Positions 1 through 7,902 of a stretch of DNA of 62,124 nt are shown here, one piece after another. The stretch is taken from the NCBI GenBank assembly GCA_903928965.1, contig CAIYSZ010000046.1, forward strand, positions 1 to 62,124, in the 5' to 3' direction. A model generated the notes under the pieces. The model saw nothing but the letters and a program-made list of their open reading frames with translations, ran no database searches and was not told the DNA's origin. A program made the translations under genes and the position numbers. The stretch is from an uncultured Pseudomonadota bacterium. GTDB taxonomy: Bacteria; Pseudomonadota; Gammaproteobacteria; Methylococcales; Methylomonadaceae. Position 1 is the stretch's first letter; every line of letters starts with the position of its first letter.

Positions 1-340
1 AGGCGCTCAGTTTACCTCCCGGAAGTTCACTCAGCCCCTGATTGATAAGGGCATTCAGGTTAGCATGGATGGGCGTGGGCGAGCCTTAGACAATATTTTT
101 GTCGAACGGCTATGGCGGACCGTGAAATATGAATACATTTATTTACATGATATTCAGTCGGTCAGGGAGGCTCGACAGGGTTTGAAAGCCTATTTTGAGT
201 TTTACAATCATCATCGGCTACACCAGTCCCTAGCCTATAGAACGCCTGCTGAGGTGTATAGGCGATAACACCGGAGTGACTAAGCGCTGGAAATTTGATA
301 ACCAATTCTATCTTAAATTTGTGAGAAAGTGGTCTTGACA
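1..340 (+). mobile_element. Right end of an IS3-family insertion sequence
   Basis: The window opens inside the element. It holds the C-terminal part of an IS3 OrfB transposase and then about 70 non-coding bases that finish in GTGGTCTTGACA at 329-340. Read from the outside, the end is TGTCAAGACCAC, with the terminal TG/CA typical of IS3 ends. Immediately beyond 340 the open frame of an S9 peptidase begins without a start codon, which fixes the junction within a few bases. The left end and any target duplication lie outside the window. The IS3 assignment rests on the protein; the exact end is inferred from the terminal dinucleotide and the abrupt change of content. Confidence 0.8.
2..268 (+). 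CDS. IS3-family transposase OrfB, C-terminal fragment (cut by window edge)
   Basis: The frame is open from base 2, so the internal ATG at 65 is not the true start. The product is the end of an rve-type DDE integrase core that catalyses strand transfer during IS3 transposition. Visible marks are GAQFTSRKF just after the window edge, corresponding to the second-Asp region, then DNIFVERLW with the catalytic Glu, and the family ending FYNHHRLHQSLAYRTPAEVY. In intact IS3 elements OrfB is made as an OrfAB fusion by frameshifting; the upstream part is not visible. The visible part has no disruption, so the element may be complete outside the window. Confidence 0.9.
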   Translation, partial: GAQFTSRKFTQPLIDKGIQVSMDGRGRALDNIFVERLWRTVKYEYIYLHDIQSVREARQGLKAYFEFYNHHRLHQSLAYRTPAEVYRR

Positions 341-1041
341 ATAGGGAGTACCTTATTCCTCATGGCGGACCGTGGTCTCGCGATGTGAATGCTTTTGATT
401 ATTGGACCCAATTCATGGTCAATCGCGGCTGGAATGTATTTCGGATCAATTTTCGCGGTTCAGCCGGTTACGGCGAACAGTTTGTCCAAGCCGGTTTTCA
501 ACGCTGGGGATTGGAAATGCAGGATGACATCACCGATGGCGTCAACTGGTTAATTACCGGTAAAATTGCTGATCCGGCTAAAATCTGCATCGTCGGCGGC
601 AGCTATGGGGGGTATGCGGTATTGATGGGGCTTGCCAAAACACCGGAACTATATCGATGCGGGGTCAGTGTCGCACCGGTTACCGATCTGGTGGAACTAA
701 TGGAAGACTGGTCTGATATCCGCTTGCAAGATCGTCATTTGCAAGCCGCATTAGTCGAACAACGCTTTGGCAATTGGTGGTCGGATCGCTCCCGTCTTAA
801 AGCTACCTCGCCCGTCAATCTGGCCGAAAAAATCCATACGCCCTTATTGCTGGTACATGGGGACGAAGACAGAAGCGTGGATGTTAATCATTCCCGAAAA
901 ATGGCTTCGGCTCTGACAAGTGCTGGATTCAAGGATTTTCAATACCTGGAACAGGAAAACGGCGACCACCACTTGACGCGCGAACAAGATAGAATCCAGT
1001 TCTTTCAGGCTATGGATGGTTTTTTAAGAAAATTTCAGTAG
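341..1041 (+). pseudogene. S9 family (prolyl oligopeptidase-type) serine peptidase, 5' part lost to IS insertion
   Basis: Only the alpha/beta-hydrolase catalytic domain remains. The frame runs directly from the IS end, beginning REYLIPHGGPW, which includes the family's HGGP motif, so the ATG at 385 lies inside the domain and is not a natural start. The catalytic Ser sits in GGSYGGY, the Asp in HGDEDRSVD and the His in GDHHLTRE, so the triad is intact. Full S9 enzymes are about 600-700 residues, with an N-terminal beta-propeller that gates access to the active site; about 230 residues are left here. Without the propeller and a native promoter it is probably non-functional. Confidence 0.85.
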
Positions 1042-1064
1042 AACCCTGCGGGTTGTTTGCATTA

Positions 1065-1550
1065 TTAGGATGAAAGTCGCAGCATCAGTGTCATTGGATG
1101 TACTGGGGACGCCTGAAAACCGAAGTGTTCATAAAACTGTTTTGCCTGATCATTAAGCGCGTGAACTAGAATGGCTCGAACGCCAGCGTTTTGAGAAATC
1201 ATGACGACCCGATTAACCGCGTCTTGTAGCATAGCTGCCCCAACTTTGCAGCCCTGCGCTCGCCGGTCAACAGCTAATCTGGCAAGCACCATCACCGGCG
1301 CCGGGTCGGGCATATTGCGACGTACAGCGCGAGTCGCCATCTGGTGCGAGACAGCGCCCGCAGCCAAGGCATAGTAGCCATAAACGCGTTTATCCGCATC
1401 TGCGACCACAAATGTGCGGCTAGCGCCGTTCAACTGATTTGACAAAGCCCGGCGTTTCAACCAATCATCAAGTGAGAGTTCTCCGCAGTCGAATTCAGTT
1501 AACACGTGATCAATAGTCAGGAGCTGAGGCGCTGAAACTTCCAAGCTCAT
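1065..1550 (-). CDS. GNAT-family N-acetyltransferase, TacT-like toxin
   Basis: This 161-residue protein has the GNAT fold pattern, including VLARLAVDRRAQGCKVGAAML, which holds the acetyl-CoA pyrophosphate-binding segment, and YEHFGFQ near the end. Toxins of the TacT/AtaT type acetylate the amino group of charged tRNAs and stop translation; that activity is inferred from the partner. Its ATG overlaps the stop of the upstream DUF1778 gene as ATGA, the standard antitoxin-toxin layout. The family is a well-known type II system. The exact tRNA target cannot be told from sequence. Confidence 0.85.
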   Translation of the reverse strand: MSLEVSAPQLLTIDHVLTEFDCGELSLDDWLKRRALSNQLNGASRTFVVADADKRVYGYYALAAGAVSHQMATRAVRRNMPDPAPVMVLARLAVDRRAQGCKVGAAMLQDAVNRVVMISQNAGVRAILVHALNDQAKQFYEHFGFQASPVHPMTLMLRLSS

Positions 1551-1819
1551 GCTTTACTTGTATTCCATGGTGGCTTAACGGCCATTAGACGCTCAAGCCC
1601 TGGATTGGGTGTCGGTGGCGCATCAAGCAATGCGGTAAACTGCTCGAACTTCTCCGCATCGAGGGTAAAAAAGACTTGATCAAGCACCACTAATTTTGCT
1701 CTTTCGCAAGCCGCTTCAAGCATGAAATCTGATCGGTTTTTACCTAACAGACTCGCAGCGTGATCAATTAGCTCTCGCTGTTCTGGTAGCGCCCGCAGAT
1801 TAATAGCGGCATCACGCAT
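1547..1819 (-). CDS. DUF1778 (TacA-type) antitoxin
   Basis: The product is a 90-residue ribbon-helix-helix protein. The N-terminal half (MRDAAINLRALPEQRELIDHA, then LLGKNRSDFMLEAA) is the RHH DNA-binding and dimerisation region, and the C-terminal tail would wrap the acetyltransferase. I start it at 1819 because AAGGAG ends six bases before this ATG; the frame is open to an ATG at 1846, but the ATGs at 1846 and 1825 lack a suitably spaced ribosome-binding site. Family members repress their own operon together with the toxin. A near-consensus promoter lies just upstream. Confidence 0.85.
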   Translation of the reverse strand: MRDAAINLRALPEQRELIDHAASLLGKNRSDFMLEAACERAKLVVLDQVFFTLDAEKFEQFTALLDAPPTPNPGLERLMAVKPPWNTSKA

Positions 1820-1857
1820 TAACATCTCCTTATCACACATACACAATAGATATACAA

Positions 1858-1886
1858 ATAATAGTGTAACGTATGGCTATTGTCAA
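1858..1886 (-). promoter_or_regulatory. Sigma70-type promoter of the toxin-antitoxin operon
   Basis: On the minus strand TTGACA (1881-1886) and TATTAT (1858-1863) are separated by exactly 17 bases and precede the antitoxin start at 1819. The inverted repeat AATAG/CTATT (1860-1864 and 1877-1881) spans the spacer and is a candidate autoregulatory operator. Confidence 0.6.
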
Positions 1887-1933
1887 CACATAATGATGCA
1901 GCAGTCGCAATCAAAAGTTTTACGGGTCGATAC

Positions 1934-2896
1934 TTAGCGTTTCCTTAACACTACCTCGTCTGCGCTTGGGTGTTGAATGGTGATCGGAAGAGTCGAGGCA
2001 ATAATATCAAGTGCGCTGTTAAGTCGGTCAATTTCAAATTGGCCGCTTACCTTGAGACTACCTAAGCCGGAGTTTGCCAGACTCAGTTTTATATTATGGT
2101 AGCGGCCCAATTCAACAAGCACTTCATCCAACCTTCGGTTATTAAAGACCAATTGTCCATGCCGCCAAGCAGTAAAATTTTCCACTGCTTCCGTGGGTTG
2201 ATCAATAAATTCACCTGCCCGGTTATAAGCCAACAGTTGATTAGCGCTTACATCGCGACTTTTGTTTGCATTCACCCGAACAATACCTTCTTGAACGCCA
2301 ATTAACACCTTGTCCGCCTGCAGATAGACATCAAACTCCGTACCGATGTCTTTAATTTGACCATTGGCGGCTGTTACCACAAACGGGTGATCAGCATCAT
2401 GAACGACACTGAAAAACGCCTCGCCACGGACCAGTTCGACAGTACGTTTCCAGTAATTAAAGTGGACATGTACTTCGGTATCGCTATTCAACTCCAGATG
2501 AGAGCCGTCGGCCAGGTTGATGGTCTCATGCTGACCATGATGGGTAGAGTAGAGCGCATCGCTGCCGTTCCAGACTTCGGGGATAAAAAAGCTTACGCCC
2601 AGCGCCAAAAAGACAGAAGCAGCCACAGCAAGCCCACCCCATTGACGCCAGTGATAACGAACTGGCGGGCGATAACTTAGCGCCTTACTACGAACCGGAA
2701 AATCCGCACCTTTGAATCGATCCAAACCCTCCCATCTAGCTACTAATCTTTCAAAAATCTGTCGATGCTCGGGGTCTTTAGTCAGCCAGTTTTCAAAAGC
2801 CTGTCTATCCTCCTGCGTCACGGATTTTGATCGCAACTTTAGAACCCAGTCCATGGCTTCATCTCTTGATTTATCTTTTAATTCTGAGGATAGCAT
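1934..2896 (-). CDS. FecR-family transmembrane anti-sigma factor / signal transducer
   Basis: This 320-residue protein has the full FecR layout. An N-terminal cytoplasmic DUF4880 segment (about 10-60, EDRQAFENWLTKDPEHRQIF) binds the sigma factor. A single membrane helix follows (about 86-106, GLAVAASVFLALGVSFF), then a periplasmic FecR domain (GQHETINLADGSHLELNSDT) and a C-terminal STN-like domain (about 250-320). In the known pathway the STN domain of a ligand-loaded TonB receptor contacts the periplasmic part and releases the ECF sigma factor. It lies downstream of the sigma gene on the same strand, separated by an unusually long 229-base gap. Its partner receptor is probably the divergent gene at 4108. 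Confidence 0.92.
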   Translation of the reverse strand: MLSSELKDKSRDEAMDWVLKLRSKSVTQEDRQAFENWLTKDPEHRQIFERLVARWEGLDRFKGADFPVRSKALSYRPPVRYHWRQWGGLAVAASVFLALGVSFFIPEVWNGSDALYSTHHGQHETINLADGSHLELNSDTEVHVHFNYWKRTVELVRGEAFFSVVHDADHPFVVTAANGQIKDIGTEFDVYLQADKVLIGVQEGIVRVNANKSRDVSANQLLAYNRAGEFIDQPTEAVENFTAWRHGQLVFNNRRLDEVLVELGRYHNIKLSLANSGLGSLKVSGQFEIDRLNSALDIIASTLPITIQHPSADEVVLRKR

Positions 2897-3125
2897 GATT
2901 TACAGGAAAACAGAATGAATAGCCCGAAGAGAAATATCCTCCCCTACCTACTTTATATAACGCAACAAATCGTAAATACCGCCAAAACAGAGCATTAATA
3001 ATGCCGACTTCGTCTTTTGCCACAAAAAAGTAAGACACTTGAATAAAAAATCGAAACAACTAAAAGTCTTGGGGGCTGCAGAGCCATTATAGAACGGATG
3101 GTCGCATACGGACATCAGTAAGAAA

Positions 3126-3665
3126 TCAATTTTCAAAATCTTCCATGCGGATCAGGATATGCCGAGCAGCTTGCGATACATAGCGCTCGGAGTTCCGTAA
3201 TGAAATACCGAGTCTGTGCGCGATTTCTTGATGGGACAAGCCTTCAAGTCGATGGAGTACGAAAGCATATCTTGTTAATTCCGGCAATTCCATCAACGCA
3301 GCATTCAATAGGTCAAGCTCTTGACGGTATCCTAATTGATCTTCCGGCAACCCTCCCGCGGCGGCAATTGCTTCGATCTCATTGTTTATATCGTTGTCGT
3401 TTTCTGCTTCAGTTTCATAATATAGGGCACGATCTAAAACGTTCTGTCTGCGATGTAAATCTATAATCAAATTAGTGGCTGTTTTGTATAGAAAAGCGCG
3501 AGGATTTTCAATGGATTCCAGGTTGGGATGTTGCAGAACCCGTGCATAGGTTTCCTGGACAAGATCTTCTGCGGAATCGACTCCGGAACGTTGCCGAGCA
3601 AAAGCCAACAATTCCTTGCTGTGATTTAGGAAAAGAATCTCAAGAAAGCGCTTTTGATTAGGCAT
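3126..3665 (-). CDS. FecI-like ECF RNA polymerase sigma factor
   Basis: The product is a 179-residue sigma70-family protein with only regions 2 and 4. Region 2 is marked by AEDLVQETYARVLQHP and the following ENPRAFLYKTATNLIIDLHRR, and region 4 by LEGLSHQEIAHRLGISLRNSERYV, the helix-turn-helix for the -35 element. FecI-type sigmas direct polymerase to TonB receptor operons when released by FecR. The downstream FecR gene and the divergent STN-bearing receptor make this a complete cell-surface signalling set. The usual trigger is iron starvation through Fur; no clear Fur box is visible. Confidence 0.92.
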   Translation of the reverse strand: MPNQKRFLEILFLNHSKELLAFARQRSGVDSAEDLVQETYARVLQHPNLESIENPRAFLYKTATNLIIDLHRRQNVLDRALYYETEAENDNDINNEIEAIAAAGGLPEDQLGYRQELDLLNAALMELPELTRYAFVLHRLEGLSHQEIAHRLGISLRNSERYVSQAARHILIRMEDFEN

Positions 3666-4107
3666 GTATATGCAGGTCTACATCCATTGTGGCAGGGTTA
3701 ATCGGGGGCAATCAATTTTGTGAATAGTCTGACCATACTCACCTATTTCTTTGCATCAGTTCGAGGTGGTAATTTATAAATAAATTTTATAGTCAAGCAA
3801 TTATTGTTCCATTTTGAAAAAATTCGATTAGGCATGCCCAGGAAAATCATTTCAATATCATGATATTATCGGTTTTAGACAGATTTTTAAGGGAATGATA
3901 AAGCTAAATTTGGCGAAGATTTAAAGCCGGCATTTAACTAAACTGTGTCATATGACACAGTGATTGCGTTATACGACACACGATCCTAGTAGGATAGAGT
4001 CATATTTTTTTGAGATAAGAAAAAAAATCTCCAAAAGAATTTTTTTGGCGGTTTCTGCTTTCCATTGCGTTACATAAGTTAGGTATCTAGCAAAATGGAG
4101 GACGTTC
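3666..4107. promoter_or_regulatory. Divergent control region between fecI-like gene and siderophore operon
   Basis: This 442-base AT-rich gap has no gene. It holds a perfect 14-base palindrome AATATCATGATATT (3854-3867), the paired palindromic sites described separately (3943-3980), a related half-site TGCGTTA at 4066-4072, and a small A/T-rich hairpin CCAAAA/TTTTGG around 4031-4048. The receptor start at 4108 is preceded by GGAGG with a six-base spacer. Both divergent transcripts must start here. Confidence 0.6.
3943..3980. promoter_or_regulatory. Tandem palindromic operator, two sites 21 bases apart
   Basis: Site 1 is a perfect 18-base palindrome, CTGTGTCATATGACACAG (3943-3960). Site 2, TGCGTTATACGACACA (3965-3980), matches the core TGTGTCATATGACACA of site 1 at 13 of 16 positions. 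The two cores start 21 bases apart, two helical turns, so two dimers would bind the same face of the DNA. I do not recognise the regulator. Confidence 0.6.
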
Positions 4108-6567
4108 ATGAGATTTTTACAGCTATCCTTGTTGACTGCAACGCTAATGGCTGTTTCAACAGGAATCAGAGCCGCGGACACAGAGCATAGTTTCAACATC
4201 GAAGCACAGGATTTAGGTTCGGCTTTGCAAAAACTGGCGAAACAATCCGGTGTTTCAATTTTTTATGCATCAGATAGCGTTGCCGGTCACAAAGCTAAAG
4301 CGTTAGTCGGTCGATACAGTATAAATGCAGCTCTCACCGAAATACTCTCTGGCTCAGGATTGGTATTCAGCTTGACTGCCGATGGCTCAATCTCGGTTAA
4401 ACCAGCCACATCTAAGCTTAACAATGCTGACCCAACCACCTTACCGAAAGTAAAAGTCGTTGCGAATTCTGTTTACGATGCCAAAGATCCTTACAACGAA
4501 GACTACGTGTTACCCAATGCCACTACTGGCACCAAGACCGATACGCCAGTGATGGAAACGCCGATGAACGTACAGGTGATTTCCAAACAGGTATTGAAAG
4601 ATCAGCAGGTTGTTACCATTGATCAGGCCATGAGAAATGTCAGCGGGGTCTTACCTAGCCCGCGTGATCAGCCCGGAGGCGGTGCCATATTCTTACGCGG
4701 TTTTCAAACCTTTAGTTATTTTCGCAACGGCTTTAGGATCGACAACCCGACAAACTATAGCTTAGGTTTAAATGACCGACAATTCTCCAACGTGGAGAGT
4801 GTCGAGGTTCTCAAGGGGGCATCCGCTATTCTGTATGGCCGAACCGAACCCGGCGGCATGGTCAATATCATTACCAAGCAACCTTTGGACACTCCTTATT
4901 ATGCGGCAAGTCAACAGTTTGGCTCCTACAACACCTATCGTACCAATATTGATAGTAGCGGACCAATCACAGATAACAAAGATTGGCTGTATCGGGTGAA
5001 TATGTCTTATCAAAATCAGGGCAGCTTCCGGGATGGCGTCAACACCGAAAATTTCTTTATAGCGCCCATCGTCAAATGGAATATCAACCCCCGCACTCAA
5101 GCCACCCTGGAAATGGAATACCAGCATGATACTGCCGCTCAGAATATTGGCTTAGTACCCACATTGAATGGACAAATGTTGAATATCCCCTATAACCGTA
5201 ACTATTTTGGTCCCGGCGGTAACATACAAGACACCTTTTTTATCGGCTTCAACTGGTCTCATCAATTCAACGACGACTGGTCTATCAAGCATCGAGTTCA
5301 GGTCAACAAGAATGACTTAACGGGAAACCAAACTCAAACTCCGGGTGGGGTAATGGATGTCAATAATGCTCCGGTACTGCCACTTCAATCCTGGGGATAT
5401 CAACAATCTCTGGATACTTACTCCTCAGGCTTAGATCTGACCGGACACTTCAATACAGGACTGTTCAAGCACACGCTATTATTTGGCGGCGATTATTATA
5501 GGTTTGAAAACGATGCCAATATATTTGATCAAGGTATGCTGGGGGTAAGTATACTAAACCCTATTCAGCCGGGCAGCTTGTTAACACCTGCCAATCCTAC
5601 CCAAAACAACTATAGCCAGCAATTAAAAGTCGACAATTACGGCTTATATTTGCAGGATCAGATTGAATTACCCTATCACATTCATCTGCTCGGCGGCATG
5701 CGCTACCAGTATATCCACCAAATATTCAATCTTGAGCAAGGCGGTATCACTTACGCTCAGAATCCAATCAATACAGCCGATGCTATCACACCCAGAGGGG
5801 GGATATTATGGCGACCAGAATCCTGGTTAAGCCTATACGCCAATTATACCGAAGGTTTTGGAGTCAACTACGGGAAGAGTTCCGATGGCAATGCGGTTCC
5901 CCCTACCAGCGCCAAACAGTATGAGGGAGGACTGAAAACGGAGTTTTTCGATGGGCGCTTGCGCACCACTTTGGCTTATTTCGATTTGACCAAGACCAAC
6001 ATCGCTACAGCCAATGCGAATCCGGTACTCGCAAACTTAGGTTTTTCTTCAGTCACGGGCGAGGCGAACTCACACGGCCCGGAAGTCGATATTATGGGTG
6101 AAGTCCTGCCTGGCTGGAATGTCATCGCTAACTATACAAATATGTCTGTTCACGTGACTAAAAGTAATAACGGCGATGTCGGTAGCCGTTTTTATAATGT
6201 ACCCCGCAATATGGCCAAAGTCTGGAGTACCTACGAAGTTCAGGAAGGCGATTTAAAAGGTGTCAAGTTAGGCGGTGGTGTCACCATGCAAGATGATATG
6301 GTCGGCGGCTATGCAGGCAATGCTCAACCCATCTCAGGTTATGCAACCGTGTCTTTAATGTCAGGCTATTCCTTCAATGTTAACAAAACTAAAATAACGA
6401 CCCAATTAAATGTTGATAACCTGCTGGACAAACATTATTTCACCGGGGGTGCCAATTATAGCACCGGCGCTAATGCGTATTCTCCATCAAATAGCGGCTA
6501 TGCTTGGAATTATATGTATTTTGGTATGCCGCTAACATTGATGGGCTCGATCAATATTCAATATTGA
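4108..6567 (+). CDS. TonB-dependent siderophore receptor with N-terminal STN signalling domain
   Basis: This 819-residue outer-membrane protein begins with a signal peptide (about 1-22). An STN domain follows (about 27-100, FNIEAQDLGSALQKLAKQSG), used by FecA/FpvA-type receptors to signal to FecR. Next come a plug domain (about 145-260, including ETPMNVQVISKQV and VEVLKGASAILYGRTEPGG) and a 22-stranded barrel ending in an aromatic residue. The TEPGGMVNIITK segment is typical of ferric-siderophore receptors. It imports a ferric chelate using TonB energy, and the cognate TonB-ExbB-ExbD lie in the same operon. The FecI/FecR pair is divergent. The ligand cannot be named; FpvA, FoxA and FhuE relatives share this architecture. 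Confidence 0.93.
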   Translation: MRFLQLSLLTATLMAVSTGIRAADTEHSFNIEAQDLGSALQKLAKQSGVSIFYASDSVAGHKAKALVGRYSINAALTEILSGSGLVFSLTADGSISVKPATSKLNNADPTTLPKVKVVANSVYDAKDPYNEDYVLPNATTGTKTDTPVMETPMNVQVISKQVLKDQQVVTIDQAMRNVSGVLPSPRDQPGGGAIFLRGFQTFSYFRNGFRIDNPTNYSLGLNDRQFSNVESVEVLKGASAILYGRTEPGGMVNIITKQPLDTPYYAASQQFGSYNTYRTNIDSSGPITDNKDWLYRVNMSYQNQGSFRDGVNTENFFIAPIVKWNINPRTQATLEMEYQHDTAAQNIGLVPTLNGQMLNIPYNRNYFGPGGNIQDTFFIGFNWSHQFNDDWSIKHRVQVNKNDLTGNQTQTPGGVMDVNNAPVLPLQSWGYQQSLDTYSSGLDLTGHFNTGLFKHTLLFGGDYYRFENDANIFDQGMLGVSILNPIQPGSLLTPANPTQNNYSQQLKVDNYGLYLQDQIELPYHIHLLGGMRYQYIHQIFNLEQGGITYAQNPINTADAITPRGGILWRPESWLSLYANYTEGFGVNYGKSSDGNAVPPTSAKQYEGGLKTEFFDGRLRTTLAYFDLTKTNIATANANPVLANLGFSSVTGEANSHGPEVDIMGEVLPGWNVIANYTNMSVHVTKSNNGDVGSRFYNVPRNMAKVWSTYEVQEGDLKGVKLGGGVTMQDDMVGGYAGNAQPISGYATVSLMSGYSFNVNKTKITTQLNVDNLLDKHYFTGGANYSTGANAYSPSNSGYAWNYMYFGMPLTLMGSINIQY

Positions 6568-6612
6568 TTGTATTGTTCAGTACGGCCTTGGCAATCAACG
6601 AAATATCTCTGG

Positions 6613-7902
6613 ATGAAAAAGATGACACGTCACTTCTGGGTATTGCTACATCGCTATGCCGGCCTATTTATGGCTTTTTTCCTGGTCGTGGCTGGACTGA
6701 CTGGCAGCGTGCTGGCTTTTTATCAAGAAATCGATCATTGGCTAAATCCCGAACAGTATCAGGTTCCAGTGCAAGATAGAGCCATGCTTGATCCTTTTGA
6801 GTTACGGGAGCGGGCGCTCACATTGTTACCCAAGGCTGAAATCAACATTGTACGTTTTCGACGTGAGCCTGGGGAGGTTTATTCGGTTACCTATAAGCCG
6901 GAAATTACCGATGGACAGCCTGATATGCAAAAATACAATGTGCTACGCTTGAATCCCTATACCGGAGATCTGATAGAGTTGTCTGAAGTGTCTCTAGATA
7001 CAGGCTATTGGCCATTGACCCGCAAAAATATCCTGACCTTTATCTATGACTTACATTACAAATTGGCTTTAGGTGAGTTTGGCGTGTGGTTGTTCGGCAT
7101 TGTCGCGGTAGTCTGGACGCTGGATTGTTTTGTAGGTTTTTACTTAACCTTGCCAGCCAGAAGAAAAGCCTCTCAACAGGACAAAAATAACCTAACAAAC
7201 CGAACATTCTGGGCGCGTTGGGCTGTGGCCTGGAAAATCAAATGGTATAGCTCTACTTACCGGCTCAACTTCGACCTGCATCGTGCCAGTGGCTTATGGA
7301 CTTGGGTCATGTTGTTCGTGTTTGCCTGGTCGTCAGTCGATTTCAACCTGAACCAACAGGTTTATCAACCGGTCATGAAAACCCTGTTTACTATGACGGA
7401 TTTTGCAACCTTTCCAAGAGCAAAGCTATTGGAGCCAAAACCCAAACCAGCGCTCGATTGGCATACGGCCCATGCCATCGGTCAGCAGTTAATAGCTGAA
7501 CAAGGGCAACAACAAGGTTTTAAGATATTAGCCGAAGACCAGTTATTTTACGATCCAGAGAAAGCTGTGTTTGGATTCGTGCTTAGAAGCGATCAGGATA
7601 TTGTAAACCAGGGCGGGATCACTACCATTTACTTTGATGGGGATAGCGGCGCTTTGGTAGAAAGCAACTCACTATTTAATAAAAACTCCGGTGACACCAT
7701 CACATTCTGGCTTTGGACTTTGCATATGGCCCGAATTTGGGGGTTGCCCTATAAAATATTTGTCTGCTTAATGGGTTTGGTGGTCGCAATGCTGTCGATC
7801 ACCGGCGTGTATCTGTGGTTGAAGAAACGCAAAGCTAGCGCCTTATCAAAAGCCAAGCGCGGCAAGCTGGGACCAAATTCGCATGACATTCGACGGCTAT
7901 AA
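6613..7902 (+). CDS. PepSY-domain inner-membrane protein, putative ferric-siderophore reductase
   Basis: The product is a roughly 429-residue PepSY_TM protein. Helix 1 is RYAGLFMAFFLVVAGLTGSV; further helices lie around WLFGIVAVVWTLDCFVGFYL, LWTWVMLFVFAWSSV and IFVCLMGLVVAMLSITGVYLW, with large periplasmic loops between them. I start it at ATG 6613; the frame is open to a TTG at 6568 touching the receptor stop, but the MKK-(M)TRHFW start is family-like. PepSY_TM proteins beside siderophore receptors include FpvG, required for periplasmic reduction of ferripyoverdine in Pseudomonas aeruginosa. That role is an inference here. It overlaps the next gene by up to 20 bases. Confidence 0.85.
   Translation: MKKMTRHFWVLLHRYAGLFMAFFLVVAGLTGSVLAFYQEIDHWLNPEQYQVPVQDRAMLDPFELRERALTLLPKAEINIVRFRREPGEVYSVTYKPEITDGQPDMQKYNVLRLNPYTGDLIELSEVSLDTGYWPLTRKNILTFIYDLHYKLALGEFGVWLFGIVAVVWTLDCFVGFYLTLPARRKASQQDKNNLTNRTFWARWAVAWKIKWYSSTYRLNFDLHRASGLWTWVMLFVFAWSSVDFNLNQQVYQPVMKTLFTMTDFATFPRAKLLEPKPKPALDWHTAHAIGQQLIAEQGQQQGFKILAEDQLFYDPEKAVFGFVLRSDQDIVNQGGITTIYFDGDSGALVESNSLFNKNSGDTITFWLWTLHMARIWGLPYKIFVCLMGLVVAMLSITGVYLWLKKRKASALSKAKRGKLGPNSHDIRRL

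Noticed and set aside
2871..3136. Two overlapping ORFs of 62 codons between the FecI-like and FecR-like genes
   Set aside because: They read the non-coding gap in different frames and have no recognisable features; the gap is simply unusually long.
3854..3867. AATATCATGATATT as a Fur box
   Set aside because: It is a perfect palindrome but agrees poorly with the Fur consensus built from GATAAT units, so I list it only as a palindrome.
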